A stretch of 64,000 nucleotides of DNA from Thermomicrobiaceae bacterium (GCA_014874455.1 JADBJL010000090.1:99132-163131), one strand, 5' to 3'; positions 20,171 through 31,702 are shown, numbered from the stretch's first letter. The notes: generated by a model not told the origin, from the sequence alone. Numbers and translations are program-made.

Positions 20171-20457
20171 GCCTGTGCCGCCTCCAGCCGCGCCTTGACC
20201 AGCCGGTTGAACTTCTTCATCAGGCGCGACTTGCGCCGGGCGGCGTTGTTCTTGTGGATGATCCCCTTGATGGCGGCGCGGTCGAGCGTGCTGATCGCAT
20301 CTCCGATCGCGCGGGCGGCCGCCTCCAGATCACTGGCCGCCATCAGCTTTTCGGCCTTCTTGATATACGTACGGGCGGCCGAGCGGTACACGCGGTTGCG
20401 CAGCCGGCGCTTCTCGGCCTGCCTGGCACGCTTCGCGGCGGATTTCGTATTCGGCAA
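20167..20457 (-). CDS. rpsT: 30S ribosomal protein S20
   Basis: A 96-residue basic helical protein that binds 16S rRNA in the small subunit. The N-terminus [20 protein letters not shown] and the later [21 protein letters not shown] are diagnostic. The start codon is TTG at 20457, eight to nine bases after GGGAGGT. E. coli rpsT also begins with UUG, where the weak start is linked to autoregulation, so the TTG here may be functionally conserved. The gene has its own promoter and converges on holA. Confidence 0.96.
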   Translation of the reverse strand: MPNTKSAAKRARQAEKRRLRNRVYRSAARTYIKKAEKLMAASDLEAAARAIGDAISTLDRAAIKGIIHKNNAARRKSRLMKKFNRLVKARLEAAQA

Positions 20458-20517
20458 AGCTCACTACCTCCCTATGTGCTGCCACGCACGCTCAGGAGCG
20501 AACGAACTCACCTGTCG

Positions 20518-20547
20518 ATACTACCAGATCCGCACCGGCAACGGCAA
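20518..20547 (-). promoter_or_regulatory. Promoter of rpsT
   Basis: On the minus strand TTGCCG (20547-20542) and TAGTAT (20523-20518) are separated by 18 bases. A second TTGCCG follows the first directly. Transcription would begin near 20511 and give a leader of about 54 bases carrying GGGAGGT before the TTG start. Confidence 0.55.
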
Positions 20548-20676
20548 ACGAGGCGTGCCCGAACGGGGCGCTCGCACCTTCAGTGCAGCAGTTTGTCGCG
20601 GAGCGGCGGAACGCGACGGCGCAGCCGTCAGAGCGCGGCGGACGGTGTCCTCTGAACATAGCCGCACTCTACCTCC

Positions 20677-20706
20677 GTGACACCCTTCTCCACGGGCTCC
20701 TACAAT
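20677..20706 (+). promoter_or_regulatory. Promoter of murJ, probably giving a leaderless mRNA
   Basis: GTGACA at 20677-20682 and TACAAT at 20701-20706, spacer 18. The expected transcription start (seven to eight bases after the -10) coincides with the GTG start of murJ at 20714, and no ribosome-binding sequence is present between the -10 and the GTG. Confidence 0.55.
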
Positions 20707-20713
20707 TCGGCCT

Positions 20714-22342
20714 GTGAGCGACGCGACGCCTGGGCAAACCCGGGAATTGACCACGATCGAGAGCAGTACCACCCGCGGCGTGGCCGGGAACGCCGCCATC
20801 GTCGCGGCTGCCTTCGTGCTGAGCCGCGTGCTCGGCCTGGTTCGCGAGATCCTGATCGCGGCCCGCTTCGGCACCGGCCCCGACTACGACGCCTACGTGG
20901 CGGCCTTCCGCATCCCCGATCTCCTCTTCCTCGTGGTGATGAGCGGCGCCTTCGGCTCCGCGTTCATCCCGGTCTTCGGCGGGCTGCTGGCTCGCGGCGA
21001 CCGGGCACGCGCCTGGCGGCTCGCTAATACCGTCCTCACGCTGGCGCTCGTCATGCTCGCGGTCGCTTCTCTGCTCACCTTCTTGCTCGCCGGCTGGCTG
21101 ATCCGCACGCTGGTCGCCCCCGGTCTCGCCCCGCCACAGCAAGAGCTCGCCACCGACCTCACCCGTTTGCTTCTGCTCTCCCCGCTCCTCCTCGGCCTCG
21201 GGGCGGCCGGGAAGGGCATGCTCGAGGCGCAGAACGCCTTCACGGTCGCTGCCCTCGCGCCGGTGCTCTACAACCTCGGCATCATCCTGGGCGCGCTGTT
21301 CCTGGCCCCCTCCTACGGCCCGTTCGGCCTGGCCATCGGTGTCATCGGCGGCGCGCTCGGGCACGCTGGTATCCAGTTCCTCGAGCTGCTGCGCCGCGGC
21401 TGGCGTTTCGCCCCCACGCTGGATCTTCGCACCGAGGGGCTGGGCCAGGTCGGCCGCCTGATGGCGCCGCGCATCCTGGGCCAGGCCGCCTTTCAGATCA
21501 ACATGATCGTGTTGACCAACTTCGCCTCCCGGCTGGGCGAACGGCACGTCTCCGCGCTGAACTACGCCTTCCAGCTCTTCATGCTACCGCACGGCGTGCT
21601 CGCGCTCAGCCTCTCGACCGTGATCTTCCCGCTGATGACACGCCAGTTCGCCGTGGGGGATCTCCATGGCATGCGCCGGACGTTCCAGCAGGCGCTCTCC
21701 CCGCTGCTCTTCCTGACCATCCCGGCGACGCTCGGGTTGCTCCTGTTCCGCACCAGCATCGTGCAGGTACTGTTCCAGTTCGGCGCCTTCTCAGCCTCAT
21801 CGACCGAGCTGGTCGCCGCCGCGCTCGGCTATTTCGCCCCCGGCCTCGTCGCCTTCGCGGTCGTGGAGGCCGTCACCCGCGTCTTCTACGCCATGCACGA
21901 TACGCTGACGCCGGTGCTGGCGGCGGTCACCACCATCGCCGCCAACATCGCGTTGAGCTGGCTGTTGATGCCCTCCCTCGGCCATCGCGGCCTGGCTCTC
22001 AGCCTCTCGCTCACCACCACCCTGGAGATGACGATCCTCCTGCTGGTGCTACGGCGCCGTCTCGGCGGCTTCGGAGCTGGCCTCTTCGGATCGCTGGCCC
22101 GGATGCTGGCAGCCGCAGCGGTGATGGCCCTCCCCTCTTGGTGGCTGGCCGGCCCGCTGGCACTTGCCACCGACCCGTCCACCGGCCGTTCCCCTAGCCA
22201 GCTTCTCGCCTTCGCCTATACGCTAGCCGCTGTTGCCGCCAGCTACTTCGTGGCCGCACGCAGCCTCGGCATCGCCGAGCCGCACCAGTTCCTGCAGCGC
22301 CTCGGAGGCGCGAGGCGAACCCCTTCGAGCAGCCCGGACTGA
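20714..22342 (+). CDS. murJ: Lipid II flippase MurJ
   Basis: MurJ flips lipid II across the cytoplasmic membrane for peptidoglycan synthesis. The 542-residue protein has about 14 hydrophobic segments of the MOP fold. It carries the N-terminal block [49 protein letters not shown] with the expected Arg/Asp pattern, [19 protein letters not shown], and [23 protein letters not shown] near the middle. About 25 residues precede the conserved N-terminus. The start is GTG 20714. Together with the FtsW/RodA-PBP pair it covers late wall synthesis. Confidence 0.93.
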   Translation: MSDATPGQTRELTTIESSTTRGVAGNAAIVAAAFVLSRVLGLVREILIAARFGTGPDYDAYVAAFRIPDLLFLVVMSGAFGSAFIPVFGGLLARGDRARAWRLANTVLTLALVMLAVASLLTFLLAGWLIRTLVAPGLAPPQQELATDLTRLLLLSPLLLGLGAAGKGMLEAQNAFTVAALAPVLYNLGIILGALFLAPSYGPFGLAIGVIGGALGHAGIQFLELLRRGWRFAPTLDLRTEGLGQVGRLMAPRILGQAAFQINMIVLTNFASRLGERHVSALNYAFQLFMLPHGVLALSLSTVIFPLMTRQFAVGDLHGMRRTFQQALSPLLFLTIPATLGLLLFRTSIVQVLFQFGAFSASSTELVAAALGYFAPGLVAFAVVEAVTRVFYAMHDTLTPVLAAVTTIAANIALSWLLMPSLGHRGLALSLSLTTTLEMTILLLVLRRRLGGFGAGLFGSLARMLAAAAVMALPSWWLAGPLALATDPSTGRSPSQLLAFAYTLAAVAASYFVAARSLGIAEPHQFLQRLGGARRTPSSSPD

Positions 22343-22403
22343 GCGCAGGCGCGACAGATATACTTGCAAGGTGACGCCGAATGCGGCGCGTTCGAAGGAC
22401 GCT

Positions 22404-24232
<1,829 letters not shown>

Positions 24233-24236
<4 letters not shown>

Positions 24237-25627
24237 GCGCGACCGCGGACATCACGATCGTCGGGTTGGGCCCGGGACGAGCCGACCTTCTCACGTCGGA
24301 GGCCCGTGAGGCCTTGCGAGCAGGTCGAGTCTTCCTGCGGACGCGCCGGCATCCGACTGTGGACGAGCTGCCTGAAGCCAGCGCTTGGCCCTCCTTCGAC
24401 GAGTTCTACGAGCGAGCGAACCGTTTCGAGGAGGTCTACCAGGGGATCGTCGAGTCGCTGCTCAGCGAGGCAGCGCGCGGGCCGCTGGTCTATGCCGTGC
24501 CCGGACACCCGCTGGTCGGCGAGACGCCGACACGCCTCATCCTGCAGCAGGCTCCCGAACGGGGTCTGAGCGTGCGAATCGTGCCCGGGTTGAGCTTCGT
24601 CGATGTGGCGTTGCCGCTACTCGGGGTCGACGCGCTGAGCGAGAACCTGCAGGTGGTGGACGCGCTGGAACTCGTCGCCTGCGTCGAGCGCGAGCCGTTC
24701 TCCGGCGGGAGCTGGCCGCTCTCGCCGCTCCGGCCAGCGCTGGTCGGCCAGATCTATAGCCGGCTGATCGCTGGCGAGGTCAAGCTGGCGCTGTTCCGGC
24801 TCTACTCCGAGGACTGGCCAGTGACGCTGATCCAGGCAGCCGGAACCGCCGAGGCGGCCGCCAGGCAGATCTCACTCTACGAGCTCGACCACCAGGAAGT
24901 CGACCATGTGACTGCCCTGTACCTGCCCGCGGTGCCGGTCGAGCGGGCCCAGACCGTCGACGCCCTGCAGCAGATCGTGGCACGCCTGCGGGCGCCCGGT
25001 GGGTGCCCCTGGGATCGAGAGCAGACCCACCGTACGCTCCTTCGCCACCTCATCGAGGAGGCCTACGAGGTCGCCGACGCCATCGAGTCTGGCGACCCCG
25101 AGGCGCTGCGCGACGAGCTGGGCGACTACCTGCTCCAGGCGCTGATGCACGCCCAGATCGCCGAGGAAGCGGGCAACTTCACCCTGGAAGAGGTCGCGGG
25201 CCACGAGATCCGCAAGCTGGTGCGGCGACATCCCCACGTCTTCGGCGATACCTTGGCGGAGACGGCCGGAGCCGTCCTGGCGAACTGGGAGCGGATCAAG
25301 CAGGCGGAGCGAGCCGAGCGCGGGGAAGCCGAAGAGCACCCGCTGGGACGCATACCTGCGGCGATGCCGGCGCTGGCCAGGGCCCAGACGCTGATCCGGC
25401 GAGCGCGCCGGCACGGTCTCGAAGCGATCCCCTCAGACACACTGGCCTACTGGCGATCCGTGCTCCCCGACGGTAACGTGACCGAGGAGAGGCTCGCGGT
25501 CGCGCTGGCGGCGCTCTGCGCGCTGGCCCAGGAGGCGGGCCTCGACGCCGAGCAGGCCCTGCGACGGTGGACGCTCGCAAGCGAGGCCCGCCTGCGCGGA
25601 GACCTGCCGCCTGCGAGCGACCGCTGA
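24233..25627 (+). CDS. Tetrapyrrole methylase-MazG fusion (YabN-like)
   Basis: A 464-residue two-domain protein. The N-terminal half is a tetrapyrrole (corrin/porphyrin) methylase fold with [24 protein letters not shown] and [11 protein letters not shown]. The C-terminal half is a MazG nucleoside-triphosphate pyrophosphohydrolase: [28 protein letters not shown], and [16 protein letters not shown], which keep the EExxE and ExxD metal ligands. B. subtilis YabN has the same architecture. The MazG half probably hydrolyses non-canonical NTPs; the substrate of the methylase half is not known. The GTG overlaps the lepA stop as GTGA, so translation is coupled. Confidence 0.9.
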
Positions 25628-25678
25628 CCTGTGCAACACTCGTGGGGAATAAACTGGGTTCGAGGAGAGGGTGACAGC

Positions 25679-27508
25679 ATGGCGGAATCCCCAACGACGG
25701 TGCGAAGGCCCGGTGCCCGCGCCCACACCACCTGCGGAGAGCTCCGGCTCGGCGATGTCGGCCGCCTCGTAACACTCAAGGGCTGGGTGAACCGGCGGCG
25801 TGACCACGGCGGCTTGATCTTCCTCGACATGCGTGACCGCTACGGCATCACCCAGGTCATCGCCAACCCAGAGCACTCGCCAGAAGCGCACGCCGTCGCT
25901 GAGCGTGTCCGCGGCGAGTATGTGCTGGCGGTGACCGGGCGAGTGGTCGCTCGCCCCGAAGGAACTGTTAACCCTGCTTTGCCCACCGGCGAGATCGAGG
26001 TACTGGCCGAGCGGATCGAGATCCTTAACCCCTCCAAGCCGCTGCCCTTCCCGATCCACGAGGAGACGGAGGTCGACGAGTCGCTGCGGCTCGAGTTCCG
26101 CTACCTCGACCTGCGGCGCGAGCGCATGCAGCGCAACCTGATGCTGCGCCACCAGGTGACGCGCTTCATCCGCCAGTACCTCGACGAGCGCGACTTCGTC
26201 GAGGTCGAGACGCCGATGCTGATCAAGAGCACGCCGGAAGGCGCGCGTGACTACGTCGTGCCCAGCCGGCTCTTCCCTGGGCACTTCTACGCGCTGCCCC
26301 AGTCACCGCAGCAGCTCAAGCAGCTCCTGATGGTCGCCGGCTTCGACCGCTACTACCAGATCGCGCGCTGCATGCGTGACGAGGACCTGCGTGCCGATCG
26401 CCAACCGGAGTTCACCCAGCTCGACCTCGAGATGTCGTTCGTCGATGTCGAGGACATCCTGGTTCTGATCGAGGGACTCTACACCGAGCTCTTCGAGCGG
26501 TTCTCGAGCAAGCCGATCCTCCAGAAGCCATTCCCGCGGCTGACCTTCGCCGAGTCGATGTTCCGCTACGGCAGCGACAAGCCGGACCTGCGGTTCGGCA
26601 TGGAGATCGGTGACGTGACTGACCTCGTCGCCGGCAGCCAGTTCGCCGTCTTCGCCCGCGCCGTCGAGGACGGCGGTGTCGTCCGCGGCCTGGTAGCGCC
26701 GGGCATGGCCAGCGCGCCGCGCCGCCAGACCGATGAGCTTACCGAACTCGCGCGCAGCTTCGGCGCCCGGGGGCTGGTCTGGCTGGCGCTGCAGCAGGAT
26801 GAGGGTGAGCTGACCGCCCGGTCTCCAGTTGCGAAGTTCCTGAGTAGCGAGGAGATCAGCGGCATCGCCGCTCGGCTGGGTGGCAAGCCAGGAGACCTAG
26901 TTCTCCTGGTGGCTGATCGGGCTGATGTGGCGGCCAACGTGCTGGGCCGGCTGAGAAGCCACCTCGGCCACGAGCTGGGGCTTGTCGACACCGGCGTTCA
27001 TGCCTTCTGCTGGGTCGTCGACCCTCCGCTCTTCGAGTGGAACGCCGAGGAAGGACGCTGGGAGGCGATGCACCACCCGTTCACCGCGCCGGTCGATGAG
27101 GACGTGCCGTTCCTGGAGACGGATCCCGGCCGGGTGCGAGCGAAGGCGTACGATCTCGTGGCCGACGGACTGGAGCTGGGCACGGGCAGTATCCGGATTC
27201 ACCGTCGAGAGGTGCAGAACGCCATCTTCCGGATCATGGGTTACGACGACGCGGAAATCGATCGCCGTTTCGGCCATCTGCTGCGCGCCTTCGAGTATGG
27301 TGCACCGCCTCACGGCGGCATGGCGCCGGGCCTCGACCGCACGGTCATGATCCTGGCCGGAGAAGAGACGATTCGCGAGGTCATCGCCTTCCCCAAGAAC
27401 CAGCGGGCCCAGGATCTGATGTTCGGCGCACCGGCACCGATCGACGAGCAGCAACTCCGCGAGCTGCACATCCGCGTGGTGCTGCCCGAGGAAGAGGAGC
27501 AAGGCTGA
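25679..27508 (+). CDS. aspS: Aspartyl-tRNA synthetase
   Basis: Class II synthetase charging tRNA-Asp, 609 residues, the bacterial type with a GAD insertion domain. The OB-fold anticodon domain has [23 protein letters not shown]. Motif 1 follows [15 protein letters not shown], motif 2 is in [27 protein letters not shown] sequence, and motif 3 is [28 protein letters not shown] sequence near the end. ATG 25679 is chosen because GAGGGTGA lies five bases upstream. Whether it is discriminating or also charges tRNA-Asn cannot be judged from the sequence alone. It follows the MazG fusion by 51 bp. Confidence 0.96.
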   Translation: MAESPTTVRRPGARAHTTCGELRLGDVGRLVTLKGWVNRRRDHGGLIFLDMRDRYGITQVIANPEHSPEAHAVAERVRGEYVLAVTGRVVARPEGTVNPALPTGEIEVLAERIEILNPSKPLPFPIHEETEVDESLRLEFRYLDLRRERMQRNLMLRHQVTRFIRQYLDERDFVEVETPMLIKSTPEGARDYVVPSRLFPGHFYALPQSPQQLKQLLMVAGFDRYYQIARCMRDEDLRADRQPEFTQLDLEMSFVDVEDILVLIEGLYTELFERFSSKPILQKPFPRLTFAESMFRYGSDKPDLRFGMEIGDVTDLVAGSQFAVFARAVEDGGVVRGLVAPGMASAPRRQTDELTELARSFGARGLVWLALQQDEGELTARSPVAKFLSSEEISGIAARLGGKPGDLVLLVADRADVAANVLGRLRSHLGHELGLVDTGVHAFCWVVDPPLFEWNAEEGRWEAMHHPFTAPVDEDVPFLETDPGRVRAKAYDLVADGLELGTGSIRIHRREVQNAIFRIMGYDDAEIDRRFGHLLRAFEYGAPPHGGMAPGLDRTVMILAGEETIREVIAFPKNQRAQDLMFGAPAPIDEQQLRELHIRVVLPEEEEQG

Positions 27509-27578
27509 GCAACAGCCTTGCTCCGGGCCCGTGTCCGCTGCTTCTGTCAGCGTGCGACGCCACGAGGCCGGCGCTCGC

Positions 27579-29312
27579 TCACTCCTCGTACAGCCGTTCC
27601 CCGCGGTGCAGTCGCTGGGCAATTCGGAACGTTTGGGCCTGCGCCCGCATCGTCGGCGTATGCGCTGCGAGATACCGTGCCGCAGCGATCAGGATATGGG
27701 CCGCCTCTTCGGTCGCCCCACGAGTTGTCACCTGGCGGACGGCGGCCTCGACCATCTGAATCGTGTGGAAGTTGCGATCCTCTCGCAGCAGCAACCGTCC
27801 CAGCGTCGCGATCAATCGTGGCAGCTGGCCTCGGCCGGCGATGTAGCGTGCGACGAGCCGGCCGGCCTCGTCGACCTGCTGCTGCCGGTCGAGCAGCGTG
27901 GCCAGCTCGTCCAGCAGCTCCTGCGGGTCAGGTGGGGCTTCATCGACCGCCGGGAGCCGCACAGCCGGCACGTTGAGGAACCGGTCGAGGTAGACGCTCA
28001 TCGCCGCGTCGAACACGCCGCGGAGCAACTCTAGCGACGGCGCTCGTCGCAGTCCCTGCTCGACCGCGTTCGCGAACGTGAACGTGTGTAGTGCCGTATC
28101 CCAGTCCCCGAACTCGTTGCTCGTGGGGAAGCGGGCGATCCGCAGGGCAGCGGCGTAGGAGACCGTGCTGGCCAGCTCGACCTCGGTCGCGCCCTGCCGG
28201 AGCGCCTCCAGGAGCCCCTCGGCGATCGCGCGCGGGTCGTCACCCAGCAGCACCGGCACGAGGCCACGCGCGCCCTGCCACGTGCCACGACGCGCATGCC
28301 CGGCGCTGAGCGCCGCCGGCAGGGCCGCGAACGCCTCGTCCAGGATAGCCACCAGATCCACCGGATGGCGCCACTGGTTCGACTCCTCCATCCGGTCACC
28401 GTCGGCATAGCCTGGCACCAAGCTGGCCAGCACCGGCTCCGCGAGATCCCAGCCCACGGCATCCAGCGCTTCGAGCGCTTTATTCGTGAAGTCGAGCGGG
28501 TGGCCTACGCTCACGTACCGGTGATCGGTGATGGCCGCGAACAGCATGTCGGCCACCTGCCGGCGCTCGGCGCCTGAGTGAACCGCCGAGACGACGCACC
28601 GTTCGGCCCCCTCGGCATCCCGCACCTCGATAAACCGCCGGAACCAGCGCTTGAGCGTGTCAATGTCATGCGGCCCTCCCGTCAGCGGCCGGAGAGGGAA
28701 GCGCGGCGACGAGTTGCGGGTATCGTTGGCTACCGCTGACAGCCCGTGATAGAGCGCCTGAGCCCGATCATCCGGCGCCAGGTGCGGGAGCAGGTTCACC
28801 ATGCAGGTGAGGATCGTCAGCCCCTGGCCCCAACCTTCCCGGCGATACCGCACGCCGAATTCGAGCCCAACCCTGGCCGGTAAGGCCGTTTCCCCGGTAC
28901 CGTCGAGCATGGCGATGGCAGCCTTGGCGATCACCAGCGAGAGGTTACGCTCCAGGCCCTCGCGCAGCCGCGTGCGCTGCCGCTCCAGAGCATCGACCGG
29001 CGGCGTCAGATCGACCCACACCTCGCCACCGCGGATCTCGACCGGGTAGATCCGGACATCGCCGGCCCAGGGATCGAACGTGCCCCCGGTCGCCAGATCG
29101 AAGCGGGCGTGGTGCCAGTGACAGGTCAGGATGCCGTCCTCGACGGTGCCGCGATGCAGCGGAAAACCCATGTGCGGGCAGCGGTTGTCCAGGGCATACA
29201 CGCGCTCCCCCTGGGCAACCAGCAGGATGGCTTGCCCGTCGAGCGATACGGACAGTCTTCCCGCCTGCCGGAGCTGGTCTAGTCGCGCCGCGCGGACGTA
29301 CCGGTTCGCCAT
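27579..29312 (-). CDS. Rieske [2Fe-2S] protein fused to a large helical C-terminal domain
   Basis: A 577-residue cytoplasmic protein without a signal peptide. The N-terminal 105 residues form a Rieske domain: CPH (Cys45, His47) and CHWH (Cys64, His67), the low-potential ferredoxin-type arrangement seen in dioxygenase ferredoxins. Residues 110-577 are mostly helical and carry His-rich segments such as VSAVHSGAERRQVADML, GHPLDFTNKALEALD and DRMEESNQWRHPVDLV. I do not recognise this part with confidence; distant similarity to questin-oxidase-like domains is a guess. ATG 29312 has GGGAGG upstream. It converges on aspS. A redox or oxygenase role is plausible because the Rieske cluster is intact. 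Confidence 0.78.
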   Translation of the reverse strand: MANRYVRAARLDQLRQAGRLSVSLDGQAILLVAQGERVYALDNRCPHMGFPLHRGTVEDGILTCHWHHARFDLATGGTFDPWAGDVRIYPVEIRGGEVWVDLTPPVDALERQRTRLREGLERNLSLVIAKAAIAMLDGTGETALPARVGLEFGVRYRREGWGQGLTILTCMVNLLPHLAPDDRAQALYHGLSAVANDTRNSSPRFPLRPLTGGPHDIDTLKRWFRRFIEVRDAEGAERCVVSAVHSGAERRQVADMLFAAITDHRYVSVGHPLDFTNKALEALDAVGWDLAEPVLASLVPGYADGDRMEESNQWRHPVDLVAILDEAFAALPAALSAGHARRGTWQGARGLVPVLLGDDPRAIAEGLLEALRQGATEVELASTVSYAAALRIARFPTSNEFGDWDTALHTFTFANAVEQGLRRAPSLELLRGVFDAAMSVYLDRFLNVPAVRLPAVDEAPPDPQELLDELATLLDRQQQVDEAGRLVARYIAGRGQLPRLIATLGRLLLREDRNFHTIQMVEAAVRQVTTRGATEEAAHILIAAARYLAAHTPTMRAQAQTFRIAQRLHRGERLYEE

Positions 29313-29529
29313 CGTGTCCTCCCGCCCTATTCTCTCCCTGGCATACGCCTGTCTCGCGCGGGCACCTCCCCCTGAGCCTGTCATCCCTGCCGTCCAGAAT
29401 CGTAAGCGACACCACGGCACTTCAGGCTCAAGATGCACCCTTCAGTTCGGATCTGGCATCGATACTACCGCCCGCTCGTGTCTTCTGTCCCTGTCCATCT
29501 GGCCAGGTTCTGGCAGAGAACTCTCATCT

Positions 29530-29823
29530 TCACCAGCCTCGATCTGGCAGTTGATGGTTCGGAATGAACCCACGCTTGGCGAGGATGAGCCCTCGGACAC
29601 GGTACCCGAGCATCTCGGAGAAGTGGATCGCCGGAGTGTTGGCGGCATGGCAGTCGAGGAGAAGGTGGACGGCGCCCTGCGCCTTCACCCACCGCTCAGC
29701 GGCGCGGAGCAGGCGCTTGCCGATGCCGCGCTGGCGACACCCCGTATCGACAGCGATGGCAAAGCAGGCTGGCACCTTGAACCAAAGCATGCAGGGCACC
29801 AGTGACGGCTGCACGAGACGCAC
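29530..29823 (-). pseudogene. GNAT acetyltransferase remnant, N-terminus missing
   Basis: The 97-codon frame keeps the core of a GNAT fold: CRQRGIGKRLLRAAERWV is motif A with the acetyl-CoA loop QRGIGK, and NTPAIHFSEMLGYRVRG is motif B. The N-terminal 50-60 residues expected of the family, with strands 1-3, are absent. In the reading frame upstream only about 12 more codons remain before a TAG at 29862-29860. The opening GTG overlaps no ribosome site. The sequence overlaps the region of the nucleotidyltransferase stop. It is probably a truncated gene, although a very short active GNAT cannot be excluded. Confidence 0.55.
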
Positions 29824-29833
29824 GGTACACGAA

Positions 29834-30169
29834 CTACTGGTGGGAAGACCCGTGAGAACCTAGGTCAAGGCCAGCTCTGCTGCCGTCGGAGTACACCCAG
29901 ACGGCTTCGCGGGCGATCTGCCGCCCGAACGGTTCCTGGCGGATCTTCTCCCACTCGGCGACGGTGTAGACCAGGAGGTCCTCTAGGACCGGCAGGCTGA
30001 GTGTGTCGTACCTCAGCGGGCGCAGCATCCAGGGTGTCGAGTCTTCCTCGACGATCACGATCAGGTCGACATCGCTCCCGAACCCCAGGTCGCCGCGGGC
30101 ATAGGAACCGAAGCAACCGATGCAGCGGATCGGCGGCTGAGGATGTTCCCGCACCAGCGTCGAGCCCAT
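29834..30169 (-). CDS. Minimal nucleotidyltransferase (MNT) of a HEPN/MNT pair
   Basis: A 111-residue nucleotidyltransferase of the MNT family. The active-site motif GSYARGDLGFGSDVDLIV is intact with the GSx10DxD pattern, and LEDLLVYT may supply the third carboxylate. In HEPN/MNT modules the MNT protein adenylylates the HEPN toxin and neutralises it. An in-frame TGA 18 bases upstream of ATG 30169 fixes the start to nearby; that TGA is the stop of the HEPN frame. The partner is disrupted, so this gene may be an orphan. No strong ribosome site is visible. Confidence 0.75.
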   Translation of the reverse strand: MGSTLVREHPQPPIRCIGCFGSYARGDLGFGSDVDLIVIVEEDSTPWMLRPLRYDTLSLPVLEDLLVYTVAEWEKIRQEPFGRQIAREAVWVYSDGSRAGLDLGSHGSSHQ

Positions 30170-30184
30170 GCGCGCACAGCGCGG

Positions 30185-30589
30185 TCAACTGTGGCTCGGT
30201 CGGGCCAGGTGCGGGCGGACGAAGTCCACGATGGCACGGGCGTACTCCTCTGCCTGGGCGCTCTGCAGCGGGCCATGGTTCTCGAACGGCGCTCCCTCCG
30301 GATGGCTCTCTGGATGGCGCGTGGGAATGTAGAGGCTATCGAGGTAGCGTGCTCGCTCAATCAGCTCGGCCGGCGGCCGAGCTCTTTCCGGTAACTGCGC
30401 CAGCAAGCGGGCCACCGCATGGCCCCAGATGTCTTGACCCAGCGCTCGGTGTAGTGTCTTTACCGCCTTCTCCGCTGCCTGATGGGCGGCGAAGCACGCC
30501 TACTCGTGGAAGCCCTCCTGGCGCGACTATTCGGCCAGGGTGAGGTCGCGCTCGGCCTGACGAAACCAATCCGCTGCGCGCTGCGCCAT
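30185..30589 (-). pseudogene. HEPN-domain gene interrupted by two in-frame TAG codons
   Basis: Read from ATG 30589, which has a good GGGAG five bases upstream, the frame runs MAQRAADWFRQAERDLTLAE, then TAG (30529-30527), SRQEGFHE, then TAG (30502-30500), then ACFAAHQAAEKAVKTL and on to RYLDSLYIPTRHPES and a natural TGA at 30185. Both halves align to one HEPN domain of about 130 residues with no frame change. The second TAG stands where HEPN proteins usually have Trp (GFxEWACFAAQ), a one-base change from TGG. The first could derive from CAG. The rest of the domain is well preserved, so decay looks recent. Restart at GTG 30415 would give only 76 residues. Confidence 0.8.
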
Positions 30590-30688
30590 GGTTACTCCCT
30601 CTCCGCTCCGGCCAGTACCCGACGCCAAAGTCCTACCAGGTCAGGCAGGAGCCGTAGAGGTCTGCGCTCGCCGTTGTAGCGCACCGCA

Positions 30689-30707
30689 TGCTTGCGCGAT
30701 GCAAGCA
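30689..30707. repeat. Perfect inverted repeat, TGCTTGC/GCAAGCA
   Basis: Seven-base arms at 30689-30695 and 30701-30707 separated by GCGAT. It lies in the fragment between the HEPN remnant and etfB, and could be an operator or a weak hairpin. No repeat of it elsewhere in the window was noticed. Confidence 0.5.
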
Positions 30708-30747
30708 CCCAACCATCCGCTGAGCTTTCTGCCTCCGCGCTCTCGTG

Positions 30748-30777
30748 TTGACAGCCTGCCTCCATCCCCCGTACCAT
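30748..30777 (+). promoter_or_regulatory. Promoter of the etf operon
   Basis: A consensus TTGACA at 30748-30753 and TACCAT at 30772-30777 with an 18-base spacer. The predicted start near 30785 leaves a leader of about 120 bases before the etfB ATG. Confidence 0.5.
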
Positions 30778-30907
30778 GGCCCCGGTTCCGCAGCCAGTGC
30801 CGCCTGGGAGCCCGCAATGGCGCGCCTTGCTTGGCAGCGAGCCGATCGTGCTCTCGTCTCGCCGGTCTTCCACGCCGTACATCGATCGAAAGGATCCCGA
30901 AGCGACG

Positions 30908-31693
30908 ATGAAGATCTGCGTCTGCGTCAAGCACGTGCCCGATCCGAACCTGCCAGTGCAGGTAGATCCCGATACTCGCCGGCTGGTTCGCGACCCGGTG
31001 CATTGCATTCTCGACCCCGCTGACGAGTACGGCGTCGAGACAGCGCTCCGGCTCGTCATGGGGCATGGCGGTGAGGTGGTTGTTGTGTCGATGGGCCCTC
31101 CTGCAGCGGAAGACGCGCTCCGGCGAGCGATGGCGATGGGCGCTGACCGTGCCATCCTGGTCAGCGACGAGGCGCTCGCTGGCTCGGATGTCCTGGCCAC
31201 GGCCCGCGCGCTGGCAGCCGTCATCCGCCCCGAGCAGCCTGACCTCGTGATCTGCGCCACTGAGAGCACTGACGCCTACACTGGGCTACTCCCCGGCGCG
31301 CTAGCCGCCCTGCTCGACCTGCCCCAGCTCACCTTCGCGCGCGCAGTCACTATCGAAGGGAATACCGTCACCGTCCAGCGAGCGACAGAGACGGGCTACC
31401 AGCTCATCCAGGCAGCCCTCCCCGCGCTCATCACCGTGACCGCCAGCGTGGGCGAGCCTCGCTATCCCTCGTTCAAGGGCCTGATGGCCGCCAAACGCAA
31501 ACCGCTCGATACGCGAGGAGTCGCTGTGCTCGGCGTAGAGCCGCACGAGGTAGGCGAGCGGGGCGCACGCGAGCGGGTTATCGAGGTCAGGGAGGTTCGC
31601 CAGGTCAAGCAGGGCAAACGTATCGTCGACGATGGGAACGGCGACAGCGTCGAGGAGATCCTGGCCTTCCTGCGGTCGATCCAGGTGGTGTAG
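30908..31693 (+). CDS. etfB: Electron transfer flavoprotein subunit beta
   Basis: Small subunit of ETF, which binds AMP and with EtfA accepts electrons from acyl-CoA and other dehydrogenases. The 261 residues carry the typical start ICVCVKHVPDPNLPVQVD, NPADEYG-like DPADEYGVETALRL, the AMP region with MGADRAILVSDEALAGSD, and the EtfB signature around PALITVTASVGEPRYPSFKGLMAAKRKP. ATG 30908 is used; a longer frame reaches 30776 but adds non-conserved sequence. The ribosome site is weak (AAAGGA lies 13 bases away). It is the first gene of the four-gene ETF operon. Confidence 0.95.
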   Translation: MKICVCVKHVPDPNLPVQVDPDTRRLVRDPVHCILDPADEYGVETALRLVMGHGGEVVVVSMGPPAAEDALRRAMAMGADRAILVSDEALAGSDVLATARALAAVIRPEQPDLVICATESTDAYTGLLPGALAALLDLPQLTFARAVTIEGNTVTVQRATETGYQLIQAALPALITVTASVGEPRYPSFKGLMAAKRKPLDTRGVAVLGVEPHEVGERGARERVIEVREVRQVKQGKRIVDDGNGDSVEEILAFLRSIQVV

Positions 31694-31702
31694 GAGGCGG
31701 GC

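Larger units (their letters stand above)
30592..30907. other. Gap before etfB: gene fragment, inverted repeat and etfB promoter
   Basis: On the minus strand an open frame ending at a TAA (30594-30592) encodes DGWVLASRKHAVRYNGERR and PLRLLPDLVGLWRRVLAG, which reads like the C-terminus of a protein. Its 5' part would run into the etfB promoter, so I take it as a gene fragment of unknown family. The stop lies two bases before the HEPN ATG, as in an operon. An inverted repeat is at 30689-30707. No other coding potential was seen. Confidence 0.4.

Noticed and set aside
30185..30589. Pyrrolysine or programmed amber read-through in the HEPN gene
   Set aside because: There is no evidence of pyl genes or stop-context signals in the window, and adjacent genes are also broken, so gene decay is more likely. 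Read-through remains listed as a test.
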